Below are positions 33,266 through 45,573 of a DNA stretch of 64,000 nt, one piece after another; position 1 is the stretch's first letter; each line of letters starts with the position of its first letter. Source of the stretch: Podospora comata (Eukaryota > Ascomycota > Sordariomycetes > Sordariales > Podosporaceae); NCBI GenBank assembly GCA_017354895.1, contig CP071493.1, positions 682,001-746,000 of the forward strand. Reading direction: 5' to 3'. Made by a program: the position numbers and the translations under genes. The notes beneath the pieces are model-generated. The model worked only from the letters and a program-made list of their open reading frames with translations. It was not told where the DNA came from and did not search any database.

Positions 33266-36200
33266 TTTCGTGGGGCATAACTGGGCTAGGTAGGGAACAA
33301 TGGGCAAGGATAGCAACATTTTTTGAGGGAGGGGGAGGGATTGTAAGGATATTATGGTTGTTTTTCTGGTGGGTTTGTATTTCGAATAGGGTATTATAAC
33401 TTTGGCAAAGGCTGGGTTTGGGCGTTTTGGGATTCTCCTTTGTTGTTGTTTGTGATAGGTGGTATTATGCTAGGTTTAGTTATGCCGGGCAAAACAGTGC
33501 GGAGGATAGCAGGCAAGGCGAGCAGGCAAGGCAGAGCAAGGCATGTGCGCATCAGCAGGCAATGAAAAAGATTCGTTCTTTAGTGTCTTGTTTTCAAGAG
33601 TCCTGCTTCGTCTCTTGCCCGCCACCTGGGCTATAATCTTGACACCTAAACGGTATCTGCAATGAAGTCAAAGTGGCAGTTCTCGCCGTAAACTTGCATT
33701 CAGCCTCAAAGAGACGGGACTGTGCCAAAAGTCTGGGGAACATCGCACTCGAGTCGTCCCTTCCAGCGTCGGACAACATGTGCCAAGCTCCTTTTTAAAA
33801 CAGAACAGGAACGTCACCTCAAGGCAGCGGCGGTGACCTTGGGTTGAATTTTCAGGACATGAGAAGGAAGTGGCAAGTGAGTGAGCGTGCTTTTCATGCT
33901 TTTCATCTCGTATATGAAGAGATATGATAATGCAATGTCCATGGCCACTGATCTGAGTACCTACCCAGGCATTGAATCCGATGTGAAACCTTCCGCAATC
34001 GTATATCCTCACCGCACCTTCCGAGTGAAATTTAGAAACCGACTTTTGACAGGTTGCAATTCCTGGATTTCTCACCTCTTGGCGCAGCGGGAACCACCTC
34101 ATCGTGAGAGCATCTGCCGTGGGCTCAATGCAGAGACGCCACATATTCGATAACCAAGGCCCGGTCTCACCCTCCTGCAGTAGCCAGGACACGTTCAGGT
34201 GACGCTGTGGTCAACTATTTCCTATCGGGCACCTACACGCACCCACGCTCCTGTGACGGGATAGCGTCACTGAGCCTGTGCAACTGCAAGTGTTCAAGAC
34301 TATCGCCGACCTAGGCCTATTGGTAAGGATAGGAAGAAGCTGTCAGTTCTCTCTTTTGCCGTACCGTCGATCCTCGATCCGACTATGCGTCTCAAAGCCT
34401 TACCAAATCCGGAGTCCCAAAGAGCCCGACCCAGATTTCAATGTGACCCACCTCCCCGACTCCCGACGGGACGAGGTCCTCCGAAACGGAACACACCGAG
34501 ACCCACATCGCCGATAGCCCCACACCGAAGCCCGGGACATCCATCTGGCTTTGGCTGCGATGGTCGAGAACTTGTTGCAAACTTGTGCTTCGTGGATGTT
34601 TTCCTCCGGTCACTTTTCCACATGGTGCGGGTCCGAACTGATCATAGTAGACGAAAACCCCGACAGAAACCCCTCAGAAACACCCGGCCACGACACAGTA
34701 CCGGAGCAATGCCATATCGGCGGGGTTGGTTGGAAGCACCAGGCCTTTTTCTCAGCACACCTCCTTTTCGAATGCAGTACCCCACATTTGGACACAACCC
34801 TTTCTCCTGGCAGCGCTGCGGCTGCATATGGTGTGAAGACTTGTGCATCTCCTAAAGGCCCATATATCCTATCTCGTTGCATGTGTAACGGCAAAGATAT
34901 CGATTTCCAATGTTAGGTGACAACCCATATGATCGCCACGGAACCAACGATGAGGAACCTGTCACCCCTCACCGAGTTCGTCCAACTGCCGAGCCATTAG
35001 GTTCACACAGTCTAGACGACCTCGTGATGCTGATGATGATGAGCCAATGCAACCAAAAATCCTTTGCTGGCCGACTGCTTCTGGGGTGACACAAGGTCCA
35101 TATAAATTCGCATGAGTACGACACCAGGCGCGTGTGATAGTGAGGGCGGTGATAACGTGGCCCAGGACAGTGGGAAAGCTTCCATTACTGGAATGTGGAT
35201 ACCACTCTACCTATCCGACACTTGGGACAAAGATTCACAAAGGAGCAAACCCCCAAGCCGTCTCTTCTCTCTCCGCCACGCTGGAAACAAATCACATTCA
35301 AGAGTTTGAATACTCTTGGTGCAGATAGGCGTTTGTGACAGCGGGAGGTTGTGGAGCTCATGAGCGAGGTTCCGGCCCCATGTGGACTGTGCTTTTTTTC
35401 GGACTTGTTGTCGGGAACGGCGCCCGAAGTTCGGCTGCTCGCCTGCCGCGGCAGGGAAAAGGATCGATCTCCAGATTGATTACACCGCCGATGTGCTGAT
35501 CCTGGATTCGGCTGGCGCCCATGCCACCACCCCATGTTCCCTTCCCTCACCGTAGTGGTGTGAGTGGCAGTCAACAATCCGGACAGGGGCAAAACCAACC
35601 CAAGATTCCCGATCTTGGCAGGCCCCAAGGAACTCGAATATTGAAAAAAGCAATATGAATTACATGAGGGGACACGCACACGCATTCGCTAGCGCTTGCT
35701 GGCGCACACCGTCTCTTCCAATGTTCAAGTGACAGATCACGGGAGTCTCCCCCTTCCCAATCCTGTTTTGTAAGCTCGGTCAAGCTCTCATGATCACAAC
35801 AAAGGCGGGCTACCATCAGCCAACGCCGCGAGCCTTACAAACCTTACAACAACGCTTATGTTAACCCACTTTGTCGACCTCAGCCGCATTGGTCCAAGTC
35901 TCGTCTGAAAGAAGGAACCGGCTCCTTGGGACACAACGTGGCCGAGGTGTGTGAGACTCCTGTGCCGCTCCCATCATCACGACCGGCCTCCAAGCTTTCC
36001 GTTTTGTGACCCTTTCGCTTGTTGGGGGAGCCTCTTGCTGAAGGATTACGCAGTGGACAGCCAACTTAGCCGTTACCAAAGGTCACCCTCCTCTTACACC
36101 GCCCAATACTTTTCCAACTCATCGACCCGGTCCCTCAGTCACCTTATCCTCCAGTCGACCTTGCCACAACAAGCCGTCCTCGGATCTTTTCCCAATATAT

Positions 36201-37011
36201 TTTAAGCCTGGACTTTTTGCCCCTCCACACCGGCGCCAAACATAGAGCCGCTTTATCATACTCCAAGCCCATAACATCAGCCAGAAGACCAGATTCGTGT
36301 TCGGGTTGGGCGGCGCGTCGTCGTTCGAGGTGACCTCTTGTGTACGCTGGTACCACATCTTGTCCACTTGACGGTCTCACATACCTAAGGAGAACCACGG
36401 ATTTTGTCCAGCTGGCCCAAGCTCTCACAGGGACGCGGCAAATTCTTCCTGTCGTGCTTGCATTTGTCACCTCTGCCGGTCGAGGCAAACCTCTCTATTT
36501 TGAGAGAGGAGCTGTCCCTGCAGTTGGACGGAAGCACCGGCTTCGGAGGCTCAGAGTAAGCGGCAAAGAATCCGAGAGGCTCTCTCTCTCACGGGGGGTG
36601 TGAGAGTCAGTTCAACAGCACGTGCCCAGCAAATCTCGCTGGATGATAGAATTGGTTCTACCAGTTCCCATCTATCCTGTCCCACTGTTTGTTCTGTTAG
36701 CCTTGCGGTGACGGGAAATATAAGTTGACACACACAGCCGGGTTCTGTGGATCACGACTTACGCGACAGGTGTTGTGTGGTGTGTGTGTGTGCGTCTTGT
36801 CAGACCTTCCCAGTCGGTTGACAAGCGGAGCAAGCAGCAGAGGAGGGACCCCCGGACATTTGCTTTGTTTGCATTCTCTCTCTCTCACTCTCTCGTCTTG
36901 CATGTGCAGCAGGTTCCGCGGGACTGGGAACACATAGCCAAGGGAACCCACTGTACCTTTTGCTTTGGCCCAATCCAGGGTCAACACGCGATTTGGCTAT
37001 TCAGACAATTC

Positions 37012-37023
37012 GGGGGGGGGGGG
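37012..37023 (+). repeat. G12 homopolymer
   Basis: Twelve consecutive G. A second G12 run lies at 56915-56926. Both are prone to assembly length error. Confidence 0.85.
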
Positions 37024-37556
37024 CGTCCGGAGTGAGAAGTCCAAGGCTGTTGAAAGTTTTCCCCTATCTAGACAAGCTTTCTTCTCTGCATTGCTCACAC
37101 GGCACAAGACGACAACTACCATCGCATTATTTTCTGTTGTCTCAGATTTTCGGACGGAGAAGACCAGATCTTCCATTGCCACGGGTTCTTTCTTCTTTGA
37201 GTACCCACTCTCGGGCGATAGCTTAGCACAGACAGACAGGTCCTTTGTTCGATTGCGTGTACCTGCCTGGCGGGTGGTGTTATCTTTCCTCAACTGAGAC
37301 TTTGCAACAAGACTCCGCGGTTTGCACTTTCTGAGGTCGCTCGGCGGGTGTTTGTGGCAACGATTTCAAAAGGAAAGAGCGAGGAAGGGTAACCCGACGG
37401 AGGAGATTGAGCTGTGGAACACGCATACTTGCAACTTTTCGGCAACAACGAACGGGTCTGAATCATCAAGTCAGGCAAGGCCGAAGGATCTGGTTTGGAA
37501 GGGTTGCCTCTTTCTTTCGCCTACCTATCTCGACGGGACGGCTTACTTTTTCCAAC

Positions 37557-37598
37557 CACACACACACACACACACACATACACACATACACACACACA
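37557..37598. repeat. CA dinucleotide microsatellite
   Basis: CA repeats interrupted by two TA units, ~285 bp before the HMT1 start codon, probably within its leader. Confidence 0.9.
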
Positions 37599-37880
37599 AA
37601 CATACAACACCTCCGACAATCAACGAAAGGCAGCACGGAAAAGGCCAAAAAAAAACATCCTCGTGTTATTTTAGGCTTCCATCTGCCTTACCGTATACCA
37701 TAACTTTAACTTCTTCTACGACGATCGAAAAAGGAATCCATCTTTTTACTTCCGCTCTGTGTTGCTGTCTCGATTGCACGTTCGAGAACGACCAATTTAC
37801 ACAGCAATAAGCAAACAAACTATATATAATCTCTTTTATTGGCCGAGGCTAGCCAGCCCTCTCTATAAACCCAACACACA

Positions 37881-40800
37881 ATGGCGGACCCATACGACGC
37901 CGACGTCCCAGAAGAGGAGAGCCCAATATTCCGCCACCTCCTCGCCTCGCTTCACTACGGATACCCAGCCGCTGTCTTCATCTACTACACCATCTCGTCC
38001 ACCATTGCGGTTTGCACTCTCCAGACCCGGTCCACCGCCGAGTCCAAGGACCATCCCCGTCGCAGGTTCATCTCTTGGCTGTTGATGCTGGGCATTCTGA
38101 GTTGGTTTGCTCAGCTGGGATATCTACTATTTGTGGCGGTTGCCGAAGAGAAGTTCCCCCCAGCGGAGCAGGATGTCATCATCGGCTTGCTGAGCTGCGC
38201 GCTGGTGTTTGGGGTGCAGTTTGCGGGGCTTTGGGAGGCGGAAAAGGCGGTGGTGCTGTGGCCGTATATGGGGAGTGTGGGCATGGGGATGGTTTGTGAA
38301 CCTGTTTTGGTTTGGTTGACTTGGAAGACTAGGGTGGAAACTGGGGGGTTGGGATTCAGGGAGATTTTTGATTTCTCGGCGGCTGGGGCAAGATGGGCTG
38401 CGTTTGGGTTGGTGTTGATGTTTTATTTTGAGGGGGTTTGGAATGTGAAGAGGGAAAAGGCTACTGATATGGAAAGGCAGGGCTTGCTCAACAAGACGAA
38501 TGGACATGTGAACGGGGTTGAGTCGGATGGGGAGGAGAGGAGCCAGAATGGGTATGGGGCTACGTCGGATAGTTCTACGGATGCTAGTCAGAGCCCGACT
38601 ACTGATGCGGTTGAGTCTCCGTGGGAGAGGAGGGAGAGGCAGGCAAATGAGGCGATGGAGAAGAGGTTGAAGGAGAAGGGTAACTGGGTTACATACGCGA
38701 AGAGTTTCTTGGTATGTCTGAATAGTTTGTGGATGCTGAGGTGAAGCTAATGTGACACGGATGCAGGTTTTCTTCCCTTACGTTTGGCCTGTCAATCATC
38801 GGTCGCTTCAGGTTCGCGTTGTTCTCGTTGGTGTTTGCTTGCTCGCCATGAACGCCATCAATGTTTTGATCCCGCGGCAGATGGGCATCATTATGGACAG
38901 TTTGGCTGGTGATGTGGACAGAAACCCCTGGACCGAGGTCATGATATTTGCTGGTCTGAAGCTGGTAGCTTCCGAAGCAGGTCTTTCCCTCTTGCGACAG
39001 TGGCTTTGGATTCCGGTTGAGTATTACTCCTTCGATGCTATGAGCACGGCGGCATACTCCCACGTCCTTAACCTCTCGTCCGATTTCCACGATTCGAAGA
39101 GTTCTTCCGACATCATGATGGCCATTCAGTCTGGTCAAAGCATCTCCAACATGCTCGAATCGATTTGTTTCCAGGCCGTTCCCATGCTGATCGACATGAC
39201 GGTCGCCTTCATCTACCTGTCGTATACCTTTGGACCGTACGAGGGCTTCATCACCATTGCTACCGCGGCCGTGTTTCTGTATATTGCCACTCGGATGATT
39301 TCGAAGCTCAAGTCTGCGAGGAGGGGTGAGGTCAGCGCCTGGTTCAAGGAACACTATGTCAGACAGGCTGGTATTCAGGGATGGTCAACGGTCACCTGCT
39401 TCAACCAAGTTGGACATGAGGAGGCAAGATACTCGGAGGCTGTCAAGGATCGGGTGGCAAAGTCGCAGAAGGTGTACTTTGGCTACGTGGTTGCTTATGC
39501 TTTCCAGTTCTTGGTGTTACTGTCGGGTTTGCTTGCTGGTGCTTTTCTGGCGGTTTACCAGATTACACATGGCCAAGTCACACCCGGAAAGTTCATCATG
39601 TTGCTGACATATTGGGCTCAGCTGGTGGCGCCGCTGACCTTCTTTGCTGGGCTGGGCAAGACGATAAGCAAGGATCTTATTCACGCCGAGCAGCTGTTGG
39701 AGATCATGCAGACGAAACCGACCATCAAGAACAAGGAGGGGGCACCGCCACTGCATTTCACCGGCGGGAGGGTCAAGTTTGAGAATGTGTGCTTCTCGTA
39801 CGACAAGAAGAAGGAGATCTTGAGGAACATCGACTTTGAGGCCACGCCCGGGATGACGGTTGCTTTTGTTGGGGCAACGGGGGCGGGAAAGTCGACGATT
39901 CTGAAGCTGCTGGATCGGTTCTATGATGTGACGAAGGGAAGCATCACGATTGATGGGCAGGATATCAGGGATGTGGATTTGTTCAGGTATGGTACCAACG
40001 AGCTGATTAGATACGAGGGTAATGCTAACGACGTGAACAGCTTAAGAGGACAAATCGGCATTGTCCCGCAAAGCCCGATCCTGTTTGATGACACCATCAT
40101 GAACAATGTTCGGTATGCGAAGCTCACGGCGACAGATGAGGAGGTCCATGAGGCGTGCAAGGCTGCTAGTATCCATGAACAAATCATGGGATTCTCGGAC
40201 GGTTACAACACTCGGGTTGGGGAGCGTGGTGTCAAGCTTTCTGGGGGTGAGCTTCAAAGAGTGGCGATTGCAAGGGCCATCTTAAAGAGGCCGGCAATTG
40301 TGCTCCTCGATGAGGCTACCAGTGCGGTCGATACCGAGACTGAGCAGAAAATTCAGGAGGCATTGAGAACCCTTTGCAAGGGGAGGACCACTTTTATTGT
40401 TGCGTAAGTTTTGTTGAAATGGGAGACAAGGGGCTAAAGTGCTGACGTTGTTTTGATAGGCATCGACTTTCCACTATCATGAATGCTGACCGCATTATTG
40501 TTGTTGGCGGAGGAGAGATTGTCGAACAGGGCAGCCACGAGGAGCTGATCCTGCAAAAGGACGGCAAATATGCCGAGCTCTGGTCGAAGCAAATTTTTGT
40601 CAAGCCCAAGGACAGCAAGGATTCGATTCCGGACGGCACCAAGTCCCCGGTCAAGGGACGTAAAGCACCGAATATCGTCAATGACCTGAGCGCTGAAGCT
40701 ACCAACTCGGTGCTCGCGAAAGTGACAAACAAGCCAAGTGTGCAGACGAATGGAGACGCCACGAAAGATCCGAACAGCGCTGTAAACGGCTCCGTCGGCT

Positions 40801-41704
40801 CGGAGAACACCAAACCAGCGAGTGGTGCGGTGAACGGGCACAAAAAAGAGGTATGATTGATAGAATCCTGTTTGCACTGAAGGGAATGTATCGGGCTCTA
40901 TATATATCGTGACATATATATCTAGATACATTGACTTTTTGGTGGCTCGGGGTTCTATCTTTCCTGGCCTTTTCTAACCCCGTGTAGGACACTTCGTCGT
41001 CGTCGAGCCGCTTGAGGCTGAACCCTGGTGCTCCGACTTTTATGCCTCGCATTAGCACAACCACTCCGTCTAGCCCTGTTGGAAGGGTAGTGGATCGGTC
41101 ATTTGGAAACGACAGCCCGCGGGTTATACCTTTGACTACTACTCCTGCACCGCCTCCTTCACCTGTTGCCCCCCTTCCTCGTGGACTTGTTCCACCGCCT
41201 GGGGTCATCCCGCCGAACCACCACGTTCAGTTTTTTGCCACGCCAGTGGTTATGGTTCCTGCTGGGGCGGCAGCAACGCCATATCCGCTGTTTCCACCCG
41301 GCGGCGGGTTGCCTTTGTCGTCCTCGTTGGGTGTGAGACAAACGCAGCAGCAGAGAGGAGGGCAGGATGTCAAGCAGCAGTACTGGGGAAAAGTCCCGTC
41401 AACCGTGAGAATGATGGGTATGGGATTGACGACAACTCCAAGAAAACCGAGATTAGATTGGAAGTCGATCTCGCCGCGGACACCTGAGAGTGATGACGAA
41501 GAGGATGAAGATGAGAAGGGAAAGCGGACATGTTTTGATGATGATGAGAAGAAGGGGAAGAAGGGGGGTGGTGATGGGGATGATGAGAAGGATGGAGAAG
41601 TGAGAGCGTACTTCCCGTTTTATTCGAGGAGGATTCAGAGCAAAAGTGAGCCGAGTGGTTCTGGGCAGGGTGTCAGTCGGTCTCCTACCGAAGTGGAGGA
41701 GTGA
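37881..41704 (+). CDS. HMT1: HMT1-type (ABCB6-like) ABC half transporter with long C-terminal tail
   Basis: Five exons: 37881..38711, 38767..39986, 40041..40403, 40460..40850 and 40988..41704; introns of 55, 54, 56 and 137 nt; 1173 aa. An N-terminal TMD0 with about five helices (residues ~25-210) precedes a charged linker, the six-helix ABC membrane domain (from ~280) and one nucleotide-binding domain: Walker [10 protein letters not shown] (646-654), LSGGE (750-754), Walker B VLLDEA (D774) and H-loop AHRLS (H806). Fungal HMT1 is a vacuolar-membrane transporter tied to phytochelatin/glutathione-dependent heavy-metal tolerance. Exon 5 adds ~238 residues: Ser-rich, then [12 protein letters not shown], then Pro-rich and acidic. 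Reading through intron 4 instead gives a 936-aa protein. The tail is joined by phase-perfect splicing (GAG|GAC), but a separate downstream gene is not fully excluded. Confidence 0.9.
41018..41047 (+). other. PAM2-like motif in HMT1 tail
   Basis: Residues 946-955 read [10 protein letters not shown]. The PAM2 consensus that binds the MLLE domain of poly(A)-binding protein is about LNxxAxEFxP. Leu, Asn, Ala, Phe and the final Pro all match; the usual Glu before Phe is Thr. Confidence 0.55.
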
Positions 41705-42757
41705 GTGGGTGATCAAGCATCTTTTTCGGGGGGTTCATACCTTTTGACTGCAGCATTGTGCATCTATAGAGGGGTTGAAAGGGGGGTGTTAGCTATTTTA
41801 TTCACAATCATATTAGAGGTGGGATAGGTAGGGGGGAGAGAGCCGTGGTGGTGGGGGTGGTTTAGAAATGGGGTTAACTTATTTGCATTCTGTTTCATGG
41901 GATAGATAAAGTTTCGTGTTTTTTTCTTCTCCTTTTTTGTCTTCTTTCGGGGGGTGATTATAACGTGATAATGGTGGCTGAGAAAATGGTTGGGTGTAAG
42001 GAAGGGTTGAGTTGGTGGTTTAATTATTATGATAATGATATTGTGGGATAAGGCGGGGGAGGATTATTGATTTAGTTATATGTGTCTTTGGTTTAATGAG
42101 ATGGGTTATTATTGTCTTGATTTTGTGTTGGGTGAGACAGATGTGTGAGCTGATCAATGATTGTAATCCAAGAGAGAAGTGGTGTACCGCTGAATATCTC
42201 TTTTTACTTTTTTTGATCATTCTTTTAGCCTTCATTAATGCATACACAACAATTGTACATATGGATGAGAATGTTTATCCAGAAAGGCAAAAGATACTGA
42301 GATCCTCCTTTTCTTCCCAGCTATTCGGGGTGAGCTCCTCCTACCACCATTTTTGCTTGTCCCCCTCTCTCATCTGGCCCAGCCAACTTGCTCACACACT
42401 CCCACCAGACTCTCGCTTCCTCCTTTCTCCCTAATGTACAATAAAAAAACTACAAGTAATGTCCGCATCATGGAAAAAACAACACATAGATGCTCGCTTT
42501 CCCCCACCCCCCATCCCTTCCCACGCCAACAAATTTTAAGAGTGGTGTTGTTGTTCGTTTTTGTTTTCATATGTGGTATGTGTCGAAAATGCTCAAGGCG
42601 CCGGGCAACCTACCCCCCTTCCCTTCTATACATTTGCCGAGAAATGGTTCCTGTCCCTTGCTGAACATTATCCCGTATAATACAGTTTCTTGGTTTTTTT
42701 TTTTTTTGGTCTTTTTTTTGGCCAACAACACCAAATCAAAAGAAAGAAGGAGCAAAT
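41705..42757. other. Convergent 3' flanks of HMT1 and TIM44
   Basis: AT-rich with long T tracts (42689-42719) and TTATTATT-type sequences, consistent with 3' UTRs and polyadenylation regions of two converging genes. No gene seen. Confidence 0.5.
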
Positions 42758-44433
42758 TTAAATCCACTCCCTCCCGCTCTTTTGCATCTCAATCAACCTC
42801 CACCCTCTGGTCTCTGGGTTGTTGACATCCTCAGGTATCCTCGTGATACCAATAGCATACGTCACGAGCGAGACTTTGTCCTCCATGCCCGCCGCGAGCT
42901 TGCCCGTCTTGGCGTTGCGGTACACATGCACCTCCTGCGTCCGGCAAGTAATAACAAAAACCGGGATCTCGCCAGGGTCGAGCATGCGCGCCTTGAGGAC
43001 GTCCACACCTCGGATATCGAGGATGCGGCCGTCAGACTTGAGGCCGTTTTGGAGGTACTGCTTCGTCAGGGCCTCGTACACAGAGTACTGCGCCTCCGAG
43101 AGCCAGAGCTTGAGCGTCTCGACGTCACCCTTGACGTAGGCGTCGAGGACTTCGGGGAGGATGTACTCTCGAAGTTCCTGGAGGAAGGTCTCCATCTGGA
43201 AGGCCGGGTCCATGGTGCGGACCTTCTTGATGACCATGGCCGTCTCGTTCTCGGCGAAGAAGCCGGCGACGCGGTCGGTGATGCTGCGGGCGGTGGAGAT
43301 GAGGGGGTTCTCGGACTCTTGGTAGACTGATTTCAGGCCGAAGACGCTCTGCATCATCTTGTTGGAGTCGCGGAAGTCGCGCCAGGCTTCCTTCCAGGCG
43401 GCGTCCTTGTGGAGAGTGACGTTGGTTCCGGCGCTGAGGGAGTATTGTTAGCTGGGTATGCTTGCTACTTTGCAAGCAACAAGACTTACTTGGGGTCCTC
43501 CTCATGGATCTCGGTCTGTGGCCTGAGCTTCTCTAGAGCCTCTTTCCGCTTCCTGCGCTCCTCCTTCTCGATCCACCCACCATATCTGGAACTGCTTCCG
43601 TCGTCGATCACATCCTTGACATTCTTGTACGCCTCGGTCTCACGAATTGGCTTGGTGGCCTTGTCGAGCACCTCACCAGTAATGTTGGCACCCTTTCTCA
43701 CACCCTTCATGGCACGGGTCTCCCAGGTCCACTGAGCACCCTTGCCGATGGCACCAGCAGTGGTCTTGACAACGGTCGCAGCAGTGTTGGTGACGGCACC
43801 GGTCGTGGCCTCGTAGGCCTCACGGGCCTTGCGGACCTTTTCGCTCTCGATAAACTCGGTGGCGCCAGCGGACAGGGCCTTGGTTGACTCATTCCACTCC
43901 TTCGACTGCTTGAATTCGCTCTGCATCGTGTCCAGGAACACCTGCCATGGAGTCTTATCGCCATGTGGTGGGGGAGGTGGCGCATCGCCCTTCTTTCCCT
44001 TCTCCTCCTTCTTGCCCTCTGACTCCTCGCCCTCACCCTCTTCTTTCTTCTCCTTGGCCTCTTCCTTGGTCTCCTCCTTGCCCTCCTCCTTGGACTCTGG
44101 CTCTTTCTCTTTCTCTTCTACTGGTACTTTACGTTCCTTGGCGTTCTCGGACTGAAGTGATCTGGAAGAGGCGTGGAACGAGCGGCTGTGTGATGGTGGT
44201 GATGTGTCTAATCTGAGCGAACTGGGGAGGAAGGTCGATCGGAGGAGGGGTTGTTGCTGGAGCGAAGGAGGGGTAGATGGCCGCCGAAGCCCGTTCTGGA
44301 TGTGGGAGGTCTGGCTGGAGAGAAGGCGAATCTGTGCTGGCACAACAGTATTGTTGCTGGTGATGTTGCGGAGGCCCGATACTCGCAATGGAGCGGCGGG
44401 CGACAGCCTCTGGATCTGCCGGGAGGCGTTCAT
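42758..44433 (-). CDS. TIM44: Mitochondrial import inner membrane translocase subunit TIM44
   Basis: Two exons, 44433..43490 and 43433..42758; intron 43489..43434 (56 nt), phase 2; 539 aa. TIM44 tethers mtHsp70 to the TIM23 channel on the matrix side. The N-terminus (MNASRQIQRLSPAAPLRVSG) is a basic, acid-free presequence. A Glu/Lys-rich segment (residues ~90-135) and a proline run follow. The core begins with KTPWQVFLDTMQSEFKQSKEW. The C-terminal Tim44 domain contains DSNKMMQSVFGLKSVYQESENPLI, FLQELREYILPEVLDAYVKGD, and ends in RGWRLIEMQ. I chose the ATG at 44433; an upstream in-frame ATG at 44523 (MSAVGFNNST) would add 30 less typical residues. Confidence 0.95.
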
Positions 44434-44916
44434 GATTACTGCGGCTGTTGCTGTTGCTGTGAAAGAGGACGGCCCTAGACAGGCGCGAAGAGAGGTGGAA
44501 TTATTGAAGCCGACAGCCGACATCAGCGAGAGTGTAACATGAAAGAAAGCGCGCAAGTGTGGTGGGATTTCGGCCCATGCAAAGTGGATGGGATGCGGCA
44601 ACAAGAAGATGCTTCAATATCTGGGGTCCCGAAATCTCGAATTCTTTGGCCGCCCGCCAAAATCTTTGCCAAGACCCCGGCAAATTCCCGGCTCGGCGCT
44701 CCAGTCGGCCGCCACCGAGGGGTCCCAAAAATTAATTCGAGCTCCAAAGGCGGTCATTGCGCTCAGCAGTGATCACCTAGTGAGCGACCTCCAATTGCGC
44801 CCCGTGTCTCCGAAGACCGCCCACGACCAATCCGCTAGTGCCCCGAGTCGAGTCGAAACCGAACAAGCCGTTCCGATCCTCTTTGAAACCCAGCAGACGG
44901 CAACTGGTAACAAAAG
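44434..44916. promoter_or_regulatory. Shared promoter of TIM44 and uS11m
   Basis: 483 bp between two divergent start codons of mitochondrial-function genes. A CCAAT box lies at 44827-44831, ~85 bp before the uS11m ATG. Confidence 0.55.
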
Positions 44917-45573
44917 ATGAGTCGGTTCTCGACGCCCCGCCTCATGGCACAGGGCATGCTTCGGACCTTGACCAAACCTCGACACCCAGCTCCCAGCGCG
45001 CCGCAATGGGCTCGCCTCTTCTCCCAGTCGCCCATTGTACGGGCTGATAACCCTTCTTCCCCAGCATCACAATCGGACGCCATGATGACCCTTACGAGGA
45101 ACTTCATGGAGAACGTTGCCGATCCCTCCAAAGCCAACAGCAGCAGCGGAGACCTGACACAGGATTTCAATTTGGATCCTTTGGAGGAGGATACCGAGCT
45201 GGAGCCATATCACTTCCACATTTACTCGCACAAGCACAACACACACGTCACTCTCACAAAGCCCAACCGGGACGCCCTCATCTCGCTATCTTGCGGCAAC
45301 CTCGGTTTCAAGCATGCCGGACGCAAGCACTACGATTCGGCGTACCAGCTGGGAGCATATGTGATCGACAAGATGAACCAGAAGGGTTTGACGAAGAAGA
45401 TTCACAAGTTGGAGGTTATCCTGCGCGGTTTCGGGTCCGGGAGAGAGGCGGTCGTCAAGGTCCTGATGGGCAACGAAGGCAAGGGGTTGAGGGATAAGAT
45501 TGTCAAGGTGTCGGATTCGACAAGAATCAAGTTCGGTGGTACCAGAAGCAAAAAACCAAGGAGATTGGGTTAA
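44917..45573 (+). CDS. MRPS18: Mitochondrial small-subunit ribosomal protein uS11m
   Basis: Intronless, 218 aa. The first ~45 residues (MSRFSTPRLMAQGMLRTL...RLFSQSP) form a mitochondrial presequence. The S11 fold follows: HFHIYSHKHNTHVTLTKPN, SLSCGNLGFKHAGRKHYDSAYQ, and LEVILRGFGSGREAV, ending in IKFGGTRSKKPRRLG, the basic C-terminus that contacts the 3' domain of the small rRNA. It corresponds to yeast Mrps18. It shares its promoter with TIM44. Confidence 0.93.
   Translation: MSRFSTPRLMAQGMLRTLTKPRHPAPSAPQWARLFSQSPIVRADNPSSPASQSDAMMTLTRNFMENVADPSKANSSSGDLTQDFNLDPLEEDTELEPYHFHIYSHKHNTHVTLTKPNRDALISLSCGNLGFKHAGRKHYDSAYQLGAYVIDKMNQKGLTKKIHKLEVILRGFGSGREAVVKVLMGNEGKGLRDKIVKVSDSTRIKFGGTRSKKPRRLG

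Larger units (their letters stand above)
33266..37880. other. 4.6-kb gene-poor region upstream of HMT1
   Basis: The longest gap in the window. ORFs such as 33668..34192 (minus), 34385..34855 (plus, ATG) and 35185..35685 (minus, ATG) have no recognisable motif. It includes a GCAGGCAAGG-type tandem repeat near 33510-33540, a G12 run at 37012-37023 and a CA microsatellite. The last kilobase is rich in TTT/CTCT tracts and may be a long 5' leader of HMT1. Confidence 0.45.

Noticed and set aside
34078-34155. Possible tRNA (TGGCGCAGCGGGAACC resembles an initiator-Met A box)
   Set aside because: Downstream B-box match is only about 7 of 11 and no acceptor or T stem forms.
33668-34192. 174-codon minus-strand ORF
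   Set aside because: Cys/His-rich random-looking translation; no zinc-finger spacing that would hold up.
40988-41704. Exon 5 of HMT1 as an independent gene
   Set aside because: The only early starts are non-ATG, whereas the upstream intron closes in phase and the tail fits the preceding frame.
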